Source: Neobacillus sp. Marseille-Q6967
GTDB taxonomy: Bacteria; Bacillota; Bacilli; Bacillales; Cytobacillaceae
Direction of reading: 5' to 3'
Assembly (NCBI RefSeq): GCF_946151075.1
Contig: NZ_OX267715.1
Location: 713,501 to 777,500 of the forward strand
Length of the DNA: 64,000 bases
Part shown: one piece after another, positions 52,793-62,628 of the stretch
How positions within the stretch are numbered: position 1 is the first letter of the stretch
Layout of the letters: each line of letters begins with the position of its first letter
The notes under the pieces: generated by a model
Database searches by the model: none
The model's input: the letters and a program-made list of their open reading frames with translations, nothing else
Told to the model about the DNA's origin: nothing
Position numbers and translations under genes: made by a program

Positions 52793-53860
52793 ATGTTAAC
52801 AAGGTTGTTAGGGATTGATTTTCCTATCATTCAGGCGCCGATGGCGGGTGGGGTGACTACGACCGACTTAGTATCGGCGGTGTCCAATTCGGGCGGGCTT
52901 GGTATGATTGGGGCTGGTTATCTGACCACTGAGCAATTACGTCAACAGATTAGAGAGGTTAAACGAGAAACTAAAAACAGCTTTGGGGTCAATTTATTTG
53001 TTCCGACTAGTTTTACCATATCAAAAGGTGAAGTGAGCGGAGCATTGCAAATTCTTCAACCAATCAAAGAAAAACTAAATGTAGCAATGGACAACACAGA
53101 ACTCCCATCGGTTGAACACGAACAAAACAAATTCCTTGAACATGTCCAGGTAGTTATCGATGAAAATGTCCCAATTTGCTCTTTCACGTTTGGAGTTCCT
53201 TCAAAAGAGGTCATCGCAGAGTTAAAAAGCCATCACATTTATCTAATCGGAACCGCCACAACAGTAGAAGAAGCGATTATTAATGAAGAAAACGGTTTAG
53301 ATGCAGTTGTGGTTCAAGGAACAGAAGCGGGAGGACACCGAGGTTCTTTTACAGATGTTGAAAAACTAATAGGATTAATGTCTCTTATCCCGCAAGTATG
53401 TTCCCATATCAGCGTTCCGGTTATTGCAGCAGGTGGAATTATGGATGGACGCGGTATGATAGCGTCTTTGTGTTTAGGGGCAGCTGCTGTACAAATGGGA
53501 ACCGCATTTTTGACATGCAAAGAAAGTGGTGCACACCCGGTACATAAAAAAGCGATTCTTCATTCATCAGAAGATCATACTGTTTTAACGCGTGTTTATT
53601 CAGGTAAATGGGCCAGAGGCGTAAAAAATACATTCTACGAAGATATGAGAGAGTATGAAAACACCTTGCCGCCGTACCCTATTCAAAATGCCCTGACCAG
53701 TAAGATTCGAAAAGCTTCCTCCCAGCAGAATAACCCGGATTATATGTCTCTCTGGTCTGGGCAAAATGCCAGTTTAGCTAGAGAACTAACAGCGAAAGAA
53801 TTGATCACAACAATCATAAAGGAAGTAAATGAGTTAAAAATGGATATTATCTGTAAGTGA
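52793..53860 (+). CDS. Nitronate monooxygenase (NMO, 2-nitropropane dioxygenase family)
   Basis: 355 residues from ATG 52793, with AAGGTGG ten bases upstream. FMN-binding TIM barrel: IDFPIIQAPMAGGVTT at the N terminus, SNSGGLGMIGAGYL, FGVNLFVP, VVQGTEAGGHRG with the catalytic His, and VIAAGGIMDGRGM followed by LGAAAVQMGTAFLTC for phosphate binding. Oxidises toxic alkyl nitronates such as propionate 3-nitronate with O2. It is a single-gene unit. Confidence 0.88.
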   Translation: MLTRLLGIDFPIIQAPMAGGVTTTDLVSAVSNSGGLGMIGAGYLTTEQLRQQIREVKRETKNSFGVNLFVPTSFTISKGEVSGALQILQPIKEKLNVAMDNTELPSVEHEQNKFLEHVQVVIDENVPICSFTFGVPSKEVIAELKSHHIYLIGTATTVEEAIINEENGLDAVVVQGTEAGGHRGSFTDVEKLIGLMSLIPQVCSHISVPVIAAGGIMDGRGMIASLCLGAAAVQMGTAFLTCKESGAHPVHKKAILHSSEDHTVLTRVYSGKWARGVKNTFYEDMREYENTLPPYPIQNALTSKIRKASSQQNNPDYMSLWSGQNASLARELTAKELITTIIKEVNELKMDIICK

Positions 53861-53876
53861 TAGTTTGAGATTTATT

Positions 53877-53902
53877 AAAAAAAACGCCGCAAGGTGTTTT
53901 TT
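53877..53902 (+). terminator. Intrinsic terminator after the nitronate monooxygenase gene
   Basis: AAAACGCC-GCAA-GGTGTTTT with a T run. Confidence 0.65.
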
Positions 53903-54062
53903 CTTTTATACGAAAAGGTTTAAAAGCTGGACGAGGGTAATAAAGTAATAGAGAAGAAAAATGAAACTTTTATAAAAGGTATAACGTAGTAAAACTAGGC
54001 TAATAGATATCACTTTCTATTTCCTAAAACTTTGTACCAGCTTAAGAATAACGGAGGACAGA

Positions 54063-54680
54063 ATGGAAACATGGATTAAGGAGTTAATTGAACAGTTTGG
54101 CTATTGGGGTGTATTTTTTCTCATTGCACTTGAAAACATTTTCCCGCCAATCCCTTCAGAGGTAATTTTAACGTTTGGCGGTTATATGACTTCCCAGACC
54201 AATCTAACGGTTTCAGGTGTGGTCATCGCATCCACATTTGGATCGGTATTTGGGGCCGTTGTTCTATATCAACTCGGATCTTATCTTGACATAGTGAAAC
54301 TAGAGGTTGTCATTGAACGGTATGGTCGCATTTTGCGTTTGAAAAAAGAAGACCTATACCATGCGGAAGCTTGGTTTGATAAATACGGTGTTTGGACGGT
54401 GTTTTTCTGCCGTTTTGTCCCGCTGATACGAAGCTTAATTTCTATTCCAGCAGGGATGGCAAAAATGAAATTCTCCCTTTTTCTCGTATTTACAACAGTA
54501 GGTACTCTCCTTTGGAATATGGTGTTAATTAATCTAGGAGCCAGAGTGGGGGAAAATTGGGATGTTATTGTTGAAAAAATGGACCAATTCTCAAATATCA
54601 TCTATATTCTCCTTGCCGTCATTATGATTCTTATCGTATTACGATTGTTCAAGCGAGGGGGTAAATGGAAAAGAACCTAG
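54063..54680 (+). CDS. DedA family membrane protein
   Basis: 205 residues, four to five membrane segments. It has the family motif ENIFPPIPSEVILTFGGY near residue 23 with conserved Glu, and FCRFVPLIRSLISIPAGMAKMKFSLF near 118, the F-x-R-x-x-P-x-x-R-x-x-x-x-x-x-AG motif. DedA proteins are thought to move phospholipids such as C55-P or phosphatidylethanolamine across the membrane, and so affect cell wall and antibiotic tolerance. A phospholipid enzyme (cls) follows, though a terminator lies between. Confidence 0.87.
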   Translation: METWIKELIEQFGYWGVFFLIALENIFPPIPSEVILTFGGYMTSQTNLTVSGVVIASTFGSVFGAVVLYQLGSYLDIVKLEVVIERYGRILRLKKEDLYHAEAWFDKYGVWTVFFCRFVPLIRSLISIPAGMAKMKFSLFLVFTTVGTLLWNMVLINLGARVGENWDVIVEKMDQFSNIIYILLAVIMILIVLRLFKRGGKWKRT

Positions 54681-54688
54681 GAACTTTG

Positions 54689-54713
54689 AAAGGAGAGGAG
54701 ACTCTCCTTTTTA
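54689..54713 (+). terminator. Intrinsic terminator after dedA
   Basis: AAAGGAGAG-GAGA-CTCTCCTTT with T run. Its arms resemble those of the hairpin elements at 25781 and 26602. Confidence 0.75.
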
Positions 54714-54807
54714 TCATGTCTTTGGAGCAAACATTCATAAAAAAGGAAAAGGTTGAATAAATGAATTATACTATAGGTGAAATTAAGTTTCTGAGAGGGT
54801 TATTACT

Positions 54808-56256
54808 ATGCATATTACTTCAATCTTAGTCGGGATTCTTTTTATAGTGAATATCATGTTAGCCCTTATCGTTATTTTTCAGGAGAGAAGGGATGCTGGC
54901 TCTACATGGGCCTGGCTTTTAGTTTTATTCTTTATACCGATTTTGGGATTTGTTTTGTATCTGCTTTTTGGGCAAAACCTGAGTAGAAAACATCTTTTTC
55001 AATGGGATGACCTTAAAAAAACGGGTCTTGAAAAGATATTAGAAACCCAACAAGTAAAGCTCCGGTCGGGTGAGTTTTATTTTCGAAATCAAGCTACGAG
55101 TAATAGCAGAGATTTAATTTATATGCATATGACCAATAATCAAGCCGTTCTAACGGAAGATAATTCAGTCGAGATATTTACCGATGGCGAAGATAAGTTT
55201 AATCAGTTATTCAAAGATATTAAAAGTGCCCGGAATTATATTCATATCCAATATTACATTATTAAGAATGACCGGCTTGGTAAACGACTGATTGAAGCAC
55301 TGACAAATAAGGTTAAAGATGGGGTAAAAGTACGAGTTTTATATGATGATCTTGGTTCGCGGAGTTTACCTAAAAGGGTTTTCAAAGAATTTCGTGAAGC
55401 AGGCGGCCAAGTTGAGGTCTTTTTTCCATCTAAATTGCGTTTCGTCAATTTACGAATGAATTTTAGGAACCATCGTAAGTTGGTGATAATTGATGGGAAA
55501 ATAGGCTATGTTGGCGGCTTTAATGTTGGAGATGAGTATTTGGGGCTGAACGACAAATTTGGTTATTGGCGAGATACTCATTTAAGGATCCAAGGTACTG
55601 CGGTTTATGCTCTCCAAACCCGTTTCATTCTTGATTGGAATCAAGCATCGGATGATTATGATGTTAGTTATGTTCCAAATCTTTATCCCGAAAATGTTTC
55701 TCATGGTAATATTGGTATTCAAATTGTAACAAGCGGTCCGGATTCAGAATTTCAACAAATTAAAAACGGGTATATCAAAATGATTATGTCTGCCAAGAGG
55801 TCCATCTTTATTCAAACTCCCTATTTTATTCCTGATGAAAGTCTTTTGGATTCACTAAAGATTGCCTGTTTGTCGGGAGTGGAAGTAAATATTATGATTC
55901 CGAATAAGCCTGACCATGTTTTTGTATACTGGGCAACTCTTTCGCATGTACATGAATTACTTAAACTTGGAGCAAAGGTTTATATTTATAACAATGGATT
56001 TATCCATGCGAAAACCCTTGTAGTGGATGAAGAAATTGCATCCGTTGGTACAGCAAATATCGATTATCGCAGCTTTAAACTCAATTTTGAAGTAAATGCC
56101 TTTTTGTATGACGAAGGGATTTCAAAAAAACTGACGAATATTTTTTATGAGGACGTAAAAGTCTCTAAATTACTTACACTTGATGAATATGAAAAACGCT
56201 CATTGGAAGTCCGCCTGAAAGAATCGGTTTCAAGGTTGTTGTCCCCCATTCTTTAG
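54808..56256 (+). CDS. cls: Cardiolipin synthase
   Basis: 482 residues. Two N-terminal helices (SILVGILFIVNIMLALIVIF and WAWLLVLFFIPILGFVLYLL) separated by ERRDAGSTW anchor it. Two phospholipase D HKD motifs follow: NHRKLVIIDGKIGYVGGFN near residue 221 and HAKTLVVDEEIASVGTANID near 399. Joins two phosphatidylglycerols to cardiolipin plus glycerol. The length and layout are typical of Bacillus ClsA. Ribosome site GAGAGGG. Confidence 0.93.
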   Translation: MHITSILVGILFIVNIMLALIVIFQERRDAGSTWAWLLVLFFIPILGFVLYLLFGQNLSRKHLFQWDDLKKTGLEKILETQQVKLRSGEFYFRNQATSNSRDLIYMHMTNNQAVLTEDNSVEIFTDGEDKFNQLFKDIKSARNYIHIQYYIIKNDRLGKRLIEALTNKVKDGVKVRVLYDDLGSRSLPKRVFKEFREAGGQVEVFFPSKLRFVNLRMNFRNHRKLVIIDGKIGYVGGFNVGDEYLGLNDKFGYWRDTHLRIQGTAVYALQTRFILDWNQASDDYDVSYVPNLYPENVSHGNIGIQIVTSGPDSEFQQIKNGYIKMIMSAKRSIFIQTPYFIPDESLLDSLKIACLSGVEVNIMIPNKPDHVFVYWATLSHVHELLKLGAKVYIYNNGFIHAKTLVVDEEIASVGTANIDYRSFKLNFEVNAFLYDEGISKKLTNIFYEDVKVSKLLTLDEYEKRSLEVRLKESVSRLLSPIL

Positions 56257-56264
56257 TGAAAAAT

Positions 56265-56319
56265 TGGAAAGCGAAGTGCCTAGAGCGGAAATCAACAAGC
56301 AAGTTTAACATTGCCTTAC
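56265..56319. repeat. Decayed end of the GC-rich dispersed repeat
   Basis: GGAAAGCGAAGTGCCTAGAG followed by CGGAAATCAACA matches the right end of the element at 33929-34057 over about 45 bases with few changes, including the flanking TTTAAC-GCCTTA. The rest of the element is absent. Confidence 0.6.
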
Positions 56320-56336
56320 AAAAATTAATTATATTT

Positions 56337-56371
56337 AAGGGCTATTACCTAACAGAGTATAAGCCCTTTTT
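56337..56371 (+). terminator. Intrinsic terminator after cls
   Basis: AAGGGCT with AGCCCTT, T run. Confidence 0.65.
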
Positions 56372-56431
56372 ACTGAATGAAAATGCTGGTAAATAATAGA
56401 AAAAGGGTTAAAGAGAGAGGTATCGCAGAAG

Positions 56432-57424
56432 ATGAAAATCAGCATATTAGATCAAGCACCTATTTCTTCCAATCAAACAGCAAAAGAAGCTTTAGAACAA
56501 TCAATGAAATTGGCACAGGCTGGGGAAAAACTAGGATATGTACGGTATTGGATAGCCGAGCACCATGATCTACCGGGTCTTGCCTGTTCGGCACCTGAAG
56601 TAATGCTAAGTTATATCGGTGCTAACACAACCCGGATACGTATTGGAGCCGGTGCGGTATTACTTCCGTATTACAAGCCTTATAAAGTAGCAGAAATCTA
56701 CCATATGCTAGCAACATTATTCCCTGGCAGGATAGATGTTGGAATCGGCCGGGCCCCAGGAGGTTCAGCAGAGGCGACAAACGCCTTGACCGATCAGTTT
56801 TTACAGCAGGTTTGGAATATGCCCCATTCCATTAGAGAGTTACTTTATTTTTTTAACAAAGATTTTCCGGATGAACATCCTTTTAAAACGTTAAGTGCCT
56901 CACCTGTACCTAGTGTTGCTCCTGTGCCTTGGTTATTAGGCACCAGTCAAAAGAGTGCATTGCTAGCAGCAGAATATGGACTTTCTTATGCATTTGGTTT
57001 GTTTATGAGTGAAAAAGACGGAAAAGAGATTATTCAACAATACCTTGATTCGTTCAAGCCTAGAACCCCTAATCAGAAACCTTATGTCATTGTATCTGTT
57101 TCAGCCATCTGTGCAGAAACGGAAGAAAAAGCTGAGGAAATTGCCTTGAGCTGCATGATTTGGGCTTTACAAAGAGCAGAGGGTAAAGGGGACGGGGTTC
57201 CTTCTATCTTGGAATCAAAACAATATGTTCTGAATGTTAAAGAAAAAGAAATGGTTGAAAAAATGAAACAAAAAATGATTATTGGCAATCCCAAAGAAGT
57301 TAAAAATCGGCTAAAGGAGCTACAAAAACAATATCATGCCGATGAAATCATGATTGTCACTATCACACACTCGCCTGAGGATAGAATGAGATCTTATCAA
57401 TTGATAGCAAACGAGCTCAATTAA
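56432..57424 (+). CDS. LLM class flavin-dependent oxidoreductase
   Basis: 330 residues, bacterial luciferase-like barrel. Starts MKISILDQAPISSNQTAKEAL, then GYVRYWIAEHHDLPGLACSAPEV and RIRIGAGAVLLPYYKPYKVAE, GRIDVGIGRAPGG and PWLLGTSQKSALLAAEYGLSY, all hallmarks of the MsnO8-like group-1 LLM oxidoreductases. It uses reduced FMN on an unknown substrate. A single gene with its own GAGAGAGG ribosome site and terminator. Confidence 0.87.
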   Translation: MKISILDQAPISSNQTAKEALEQSMKLAQAGEKLGYVRYWIAEHHDLPGLACSAPEVMLSYIGANTTRIRIGAGAVLLPYYKPYKVAEIYHMLATLFPGRIDVGIGRAPGGSAEATNALTDQFLQQVWNMPHSIRELLYFFNKDFPDEHPFKTLSASPVPSVAPVPWLLGTSQKSALLAAEYGLSYAFGLFMSEKDGKEIIQQYLDSFKPRTPNQKPYVIVSVSAICAETEEKAEEIALSCMIWALQRAEGKGDGVPSILESKQYVLNVKEKEMVEKMKQKMIIGNPKEVKNRLKELQKQYHADEIMIVTITHSPEDRMRSYQLIANELN

Positions 57425-57490
57425 GAATTTCTATCGGTTTTTAGAAGAAAAAAAGGATAATGCAAAAAAGTATTTTATTAATATAACAAC

Positions 57491-57523
57491 GGCACCTTTC
57501 TGTTTAGAAGGTGCCTTGTTCTT
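57491..57523 (+). terminator. Intrinsic terminator after the LLM oxidoreductase gene
   Basis: GGCACCTT with AAGGTGCC, nine-base loop, then TTGTTCTTTG. Confidence 0.7.
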
Positions 57524-57712
57524 TGTTAGATCAATCCGGTTGAAAATTATTTGAGTTTCGTGAAAAAATCAAATGAATGATCAATATAAAATGAGTATTA
57601 AAATTTTCAACTAAGTGCCCAATTTACTTGTTCAAATGTTTTTTCTGGTGAATATTATCTATAATGTAAAATTCTGTAATAAATAATTTACATAAATTAC
57701 AAGTGTTTTCGA

Positions 57713-57769
57713 AATTGTCTAAAAAATCCTACGAAATCTATTGCAATATTAAGTTGAGGGTAGTATTAT
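57713..57769 (+). promoter_or_regulatory. brnQ promoter with CodY-like site
   Basis: TTGCAA (57741-57746), 17 bases, TATTAT (57764-57769) form a good SigA promoter. AATTGTCTAAAAAAT at 57713-57727 matches 12 of 15 bases of the CodY motif AATTTTCWGAAAATT. CodY control would fit a branched-chain amino acid importer. Nothing else is seen in 57524-57712. Confidence 0.5.
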
Positions 57770-57822
57770 AGTCATCGTGACATTTTAATATAGTATTTTT
57801 GTTATTTGGAGGATCAATTATT

Positions 57823-59202
57823 ATGGAAAATAAATTATCATTTTCTAAATATTTTATTATAGGAGTAATGTTATTTGCATTATTTTTTGGTGCGGGCAAT
57901 TTGATTTTTCCTGCAACTTTAGGACAAAATTCCGGCTCAAATCTTTGGTTTGCAGTAGGGGGGTTCTTACTTACTGGTATAGGATTGCCCTTCCTTGGTA
58001 TATTGGCAATGGGATATTCAGGGAGTAAAAATCTGCAAGAACTTGCAGGTCGCGTTCATCCAGTTTATGGATTAATCTTTACTTCCGTTTTATATTTAAC
58101 CATCGGTCCATTATTTGCAGCGCCTAGAACAGGAGCTGTTGCTTATGATATAGGAATCGCTCCGTTTGTAAGTGAAGGTTTTGGGCAAGTTGGACTATTT
58201 GTTTTTACTTTGTTATTTTTTACAGTTACAGTTTGGTTCTCGTTATATCCTGCAAAGCTGGTTGACCGTGTTGGAAAAATTCTATCACCGGCAATTATTG
58301 TTCTTATTTTTATTTTATTAATAATGGTAATCTTAAAACCAATGGGATCATTAGGAACACCGCTAGAAGGCTATTCAAGTGGTGCTTTTATGAAGGGATT
58401 CACAGAAGGATATAATACAATGGATGCTCTTGCATCTCTTGTGTTCGGCATTATTGTTATTAATGCTATTCGTGCGATGGGAATTACAAGTTCTCGTGGA
58501 ATTCTTGCTGCATCAGCTAAATCTGGTATGGTTGCTACCGTATTTTTAGCAATTATCTATGCAGGAGTTGCCTATTTAGGGGCGTCTAGTACGGAAATGT
58601 TTGGCCTATTTGATACGGGTGGTCCTATTCTTGGAAATGCAGCATCTTACTACTTTGGCACATTGGGAACAATCATGTTATCTGTTATTATTCTACTAGC
58701 TTGTTTAACAACGAGTATTGGGTTAATAACAGCCTGTGGTGAATACTTCCATACGATCTTTCCAAAAGTCAGTTATAAAGGGTTTGTTCTTTTCTTTTCG
58801 ATTTTTTCATTTGGTATAGCAAATTTTGGATTAGCGAATATTATTAATTTCTCCATCCCTATTTTGATGTTGCTTTACCCACTTGCAATTGTTTTGATGC
58901 TATTGACTTTCTTATCAAAGCTATTTCATGATTCACGTCTAGTCTACGGGGCGGCTACTGTTGTTACTTTATTTGTAAGTATAGTAGATGGATTGAAGAC
59001 GTTGTGCCAATTGCTTGGAATGGAGTATTTTAGCTGGCTGGCACCAGTTGTAACGTTTTACGAGAAATCCTTACCATTCTATAACGAAGGCTTAGGATGG
59101 TTAGTTCCAGTTTTGATTACGATTTTTATAACTGGTATAGTTGCTCGATTTCAATTAATACCTGCCGTACAAATTAAGAACAGAACAGAAAATTCACTAT
59201 AA
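57823..59202 (+). CDS. brnQ: Branched-chain amino acid transporter BrnQ (LIVCS family)
   Basis: 459 residues from ATG 57823 with GGAGG ten bases upstream; about twelve helices. FALFFGAGNLIFPATLGQNSG in the first helix is the family signature, followed by GIGLPFLGILAMGYSG and TIGPLFAAPRTGAVAYD. Sodium- or proton-coupled uptake of leucine, isoleucine and valine. The promoter with a CodY-like motif lies about 50-100 bases upstream. A terminator follows. Confidence 0.92.
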   Translation: MENKLSFSKYFIIGVMLFALFFGAGNLIFPATLGQNSGSNLWFAVGGFLLTGIGLPFLGILAMGYSGSKNLQELAGRVHPVYGLIFTSVLYLTIGPLFAAPRTGAVAYDIGIAPFVSEGFGQVGLFVFTLLFFTVTVWFSLYPAKLVDRVGKILSPAIIVLIFILLIMVILKPMGSLGTPLEGYSSGAFMKGFTEGYNTMDALASLVFGIIVINAIRAMGITSSRGILAASAKSGMVATVFLAIIYAGVAYLGASSTEMFGLFDTGGPILGNAASYYFGTLGTIMLSVIILLACLTTSIGLITACGEYFHTIFPKVSYKGFVLFFSIFSFGIANFGLANIINFSIPILMLLYPLAIVLMLLTFLSKLFHDSRLVYGAATVVTLFVSIVDGLKTLCQLLGMEYFSWLAPVVTFYEKSLPFYNEGLGWLVPVLITIFITGIVARFQLIPAVQIKNRTENSL

Positions 59203-59213
59203 ATAAGTTGAAG

Positions 59214-59252
59214 AACACACACCGAGGTTAGTGTCTTGGTGTGTTTTTTATT
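59214..59252 (+). terminator. Intrinsic terminator after brnQ
   Basis: ACACACC with GGTGTGT, 14-base loop, six T. Confidence 0.75.
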
Positions 59253-59368
59253 TATTAAAATAATATAGTTAGAAGTAGTGAATTGGAAGAATTTTCTTAT
59301 TGTGCGCACGGTGATTGTGATGATAATATAAGAAAGTTCCTTCGCAAATGGTCATTTCAGAAAAAACA

Positions 59369-59398
59369 TTGACTTTAGTGAAGTATATATGGTACTAT
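59369..59398 (+). promoter_or_regulatory. Promoter of the tRNA cluster
   Basis: TTGACT (59369-59374), 18 bases, TACTAT (59393-59398). A short terminator-like hairpin, AAGCCC-TAT-GGGCTT with six T (59464-59486), lies between it and the first tRNA and may attenuate transcription. Confidence 0.55.
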
Positions 59399-59497
59399 AT
59401 TTTATGTTGTTTTGAGACTACTATACTTTAATTTAAATTATTCTTAGTAGACATTGCTAGGCTAAGCCCTATGGGCTTTATTTTTTGAATGCTAGAT

Positions 59498-59572
59498 GGC
59501 CCCTTGGTCAAGCGGTTAAGACACCGCCCTTTCACGGCGGTAACACGGGTTCGAATCCCGTAGGGGTCACCA
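59498..59572 (+). tRNA. tRNA-Glu (UUC)
   Basis: Full cloverleaf: acceptor GGCCCCT/AGGGGTC, anticodon loop CTTTCAC (anticodon TTC), T arm GGTTCGAATCC, encoded CCA. Confidence 0.95.
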
Positions 59573-59583
59573 TTTTAAATAAT

Positions 59584-59660
59584 GCGCCCGTAGCTCAATT
59601 GGATAGAGCGTTTGACTACGGATCAAAAGGTTAGGGGTTCGACTCCTCTCGGGCGCGCCA
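59584..59660 (+). tRNA. tRNA-Arg (ACG)
   Basis: Acceptor GCGCCCG/CGGGCGC, anticodon loop CTACGGA (anticodon ACG, read as ICG), T arm GGTTCGACTCC, encoded CCA. Confidence 0.95.
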
Positions 59661-59665
59661 TATTG

Positions 59666-59742
59666 CGGGAAGTAGCTCAGCTTGGTAGAGCACTTGGTTT
59701 GGGACCAAGGGGTCGCAGGTTCGAATCCTGTCTTCCCGACCA
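59666..59742 (+). tRNA. tRNA-Pro (UGG)
   Basis: Acceptor CGGGAAG/CTTCCCG, anticodon loop TTTGGGA (anticodon TGG), T arm GGTTCGAATCC, encoded CCA. Confidence 0.95.
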
Positions 59743-59798
59743 TTCCTTCATAATTGTAGAACCCTAGAAGATTTCTTCTAATTCATAATATTTTTTAT

Positions 59799-59873
59799 GG
59801 CGGCATAGCCAAGTGGTAAGGCCAAGGTCTGCAAAACCTTTATCCACCGGTTCGAATCCGGTTGCCGCCTCCA
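59799..59873 (+). tRNA. tRNA-Cys (GCA)
   Basis: Acceptor GGCGGCA/TGCCGCC, anticodon loop CTGCAAA (anticodon GCA), T arm GGTTCGAATCC, encoded CCA. Confidence 0.95.
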
Positions 59874-59887
59874 ATAAAAAAAACTTT

Positions 59888-59961
59888 GCGGGTGTAGTTT
59901 AGTGGTAAAACCTCAGCCTTCCAAGCTGATGTTGTGAGTTCGATTCTCATCACCCGCTCCA
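59888..59961 (+). tRNA. tRNA-Gly (UCC)
   Basis: Acceptor GCGGGTG/CACCCGC, anticodon loop CTTCCAA (anticodon TCC), T arm AGTTCGATTCT, encoded CCA. Confidence 0.95.
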
Positions 59962-59965
59962 ATAT

Positions 59966-60042
<77 letters not shown>

Positions 60043-60050
60043 TAATGCGT

Positions 60051-60080
60051 TTGATTTTCAATGTAAAACAGTGTTATAAT
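60051..60080 (+). promoter_or_regulatory. Internal promoter before tRNA-Asn
   Basis: TTGATT (60051-60056), 18 bases, TATAAT (60075-60080). The last tRNA can therefore be made separately. Confidence 0.55.
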
Positions 60081-60126
60081 CTAAGCATTGTTTAGTTTTT
60101 TTATTTTTAATAGGAAATATTATTAC

Positions 60127-60201
60127 TCCGCAGTAGCTCAGTGGTAGAGCAATCGGCTGTTAACCGATCGGTCGTAGGTTCGAGTCCTACCTGCGGAGCC
60201 A
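60127..60201 (+). tRNA. tRNA-Asn (GUU)
   Basis: Acceptor TCCGCAG/CTGCGGA, anticodon loop CTGTTAA (anticodon GTT), T arm GGTTCGAGTCC, encoded CCA. Last of seven tRNAs; no rRNA lies nearby. Confidence 0.95.
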
Positions 60202-60292
60202 TTTTTATGTCTATGACAAATACATATCAAATTAGGTAAAGATAATATAAGAACACAAAATATCATATTGCAATTTACGACAGTCTTCGGGT

Positions 60293-61065
<773 letters not shown>

Positions 61066-61093
61066 GGAGATGTGATTAGCATCTTCTTTTTTT
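61066..61093 (+). terminator. Intrinsic terminator after map
   Basis: GGAGATG with CATCTTC, seven-base loop, T run. Confidence 0.65.
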
Positions 61094-61199
61094 ATGGTAA
61101 AAGGAAGATAAAAAATTTCCACGAATTAGTCAACTTTCGATTGAAATGAACATATATTGTTAAGTAATGAAAAATTTAGACCGCAATGGAGGGATGACA

Positions 61200-61526
61200 A
61201 TGTATTATGCACGGCTAATTCATTTCAAATTAGGCCCTGGTCAAAGACAGGTTGCGGAAAAATTAACAAAGGAATTCGATAAACTTACTAGAAAAATGTA
61301 CGGCTTTAGAGGGAATGTATATTTTTTTGATGACCCTACAGGTGAATATAGAGCTCTAAACTATTGGGATACTAAAGATGATGCAGAAGAAGCACATAAG
61401 GTGTTGTTTCCGCAATTCCAGAAAGAACTACTAAACTACACCAATGAAAAACCTACTTATAAGTTTTTTGAAGTATTTGAGGCAACGGATGATGGAGACT
61501 TGTTATCCTCACATATCGGAATTTAA
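61200..61526 (+). CDS. Small dimeric alpha/beta-barrel protein (ABM-like)
   Basis: 108 residues from ATG 61200, with GGAGGG six bases upstream. The beta-alpha pattern YYARLIHFKLGPGQRQVAEKL, then GFRGNVYFFDDPTGEYRALNYWDTKDDAEE, is that of antibiotic-biosynthesis-monooxygenase (ABM) or EthD-like ferredoxin folds. No catalytic residue can be named. It lies before the convergent ring-cleaving dioxygenase gene. Confidence 0.65.
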   Translation: MYYARLIHFKLGPGQRQVAEKLTKEFDKLTRKMYGFRGNVYFFDDPTGEYRALNYWDTKDDAEEAHKVLFPQFQKELLNYTNEKPTYKFFEVFEATDDGDLLSSHIGI

Positions 61527-61557
61527 AGCGAGGCATCGAAATGCCCCGCTTTTTTTG
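61525..61557 (+). terminator. Intrinsic terminator after the ABM-like gene
   Basis: AAAGCG-GGCAT with ATGCC-CGCTTT, CGAA loop, seven T. Confidence 0.8.
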
Positions 61558-61566
61558 TTATGCTAC

Positions 61567-62544
61567 CTATTCCTTTTTAAATTCAATCGTACTTCTTACT
61601 GTATTAATCGGACGGACTAGTTTTTCAATTTGATCTCGTTTTGATTCAAAGAAAGGAGGTAACGATAATTTTTCACCTAGGGTTTCATAAGGTTCATCTC
61701 CCATGAATCCTGGACCGTCTGTTGCAAATTCAAATAAAATTTGTGGAGCAACTCTTGAGTATAATGAACCGAAGAAGTAACGATCCACAAAACCAGAAGT
61801 TTGGAAACCGAAACTCCGTAGGTGGTGGTCCCATTCATCGATAACGGAACGGTCTTCTACTCGGAATGCTGCATGATGAATGGTACCAAATCCTTGTATT
61901 GCTGGTGGAAGGATTGCGTTGTACTCTACGATGACTTGAGCACCGTTGCCTCCTTCTCCCACTTCAAATAAATGAAAAGCGCCTTCATGATCAATTTCTT
62001 TAAATAAAAGAACTTTTTCCATCATTTCTTTAAAGTAATCGAAATTTGCAACACGAACAAATAGCGGGCCTAATCCTGTAATAGCATAATCCAAAGGAAT
62101 AGGACCTTTTTGCCAAGGTGTTCCGCTTTCTACTCCTTGATTGTGTTCATCTGAAATTAACTGATAGTGCTGATCATCAAAATCAACAAAAGATAATGTC
62201 TTTTTACCAAATTGCATTTTCACGCCGCTGTGACTCACCTTTAATCGGTCAAAACGCTTTTCCCAATAATTGATGGCTGCATCGCTTGGAACCCTGAAGG
62301 ATGTTTTGTAAATCTCATTGGTTCCATGACTGCCTTTAGGTATACCAGGAAAATCAAAAAAGGTCATATCGGTTCCAGGGTTTCCTTTATCATCGGCAAA
62401 AAACAAGTGGTAGGTTTGAATATCATCTTGATTAACTGTTTTTTTGACTAACCGCATTCCTAATATATAAGTGAAAAACTCATAGTTCTTTTCCGCACTG
62501 CTTGTGATGGCTGTTACGTGATGAATCCCTTTTAAACTATTCAT
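61567..62544 (-). CDS. Ring-cleaving dioxygenase, glyoxalase fold (MhqO/MhqA-like)
   Basis: 325 residues with two paired vicinal-oxygen-chelate modules. IHHVTAITSSAEKNYEFFTYILGMRLVKKTVNQDD starts the first; GTIHHAAFRVEDRS begins the last with a metal His; ILFEFATDGPGF supplies the Glu. In Bacillus this family (MhqA, MhqE, MhqO) is induced by quinones and catechols under the MarR-type repressor MhqR. An MhqR-like palindrome lies about 85 bases before the start. The protein probably opens or detoxifies quinone-like rings. Ribosome site AGGAGG. Confidence 0.85.
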   Translation of the reverse strand: MNSLKGIHHVTAITSSAEKNYEFFTYILGMRLVKKTVNQDDIQTYHLFFADDKGNPGTDMTFFDFPGIPKGSHGTNEIYKTSFRVPSDAAINYWEKRFDRLKVSHSGVKMQFGKKTLSFVDFDDQHYQLISDEHNQGVESGTPWQKGPIPLDYAITGLGPLFVRVANFDYFKEMMEKVLLFKEIDHEGAFHLFEVGEGGNGAQVIVEYNAILPPAIQGFGTIHHAAFRVEDRSVIDEWDHHLRSFGFQTSGFVDRYFFGSLYSRVAPQILFEFATDGPGFMGDEPYETLGEKLSLPPFFESKRDQIEKLVRPINTVRSTIEFKKE

Positions 62545-62628
62545 ATTTATTTCCTCCTGTTAAGGCTGTATTTTTTAGTATTTAGTTAGTAACAAATAAA
62601 TACTCTCTTTACATTATCATTGTATCAA

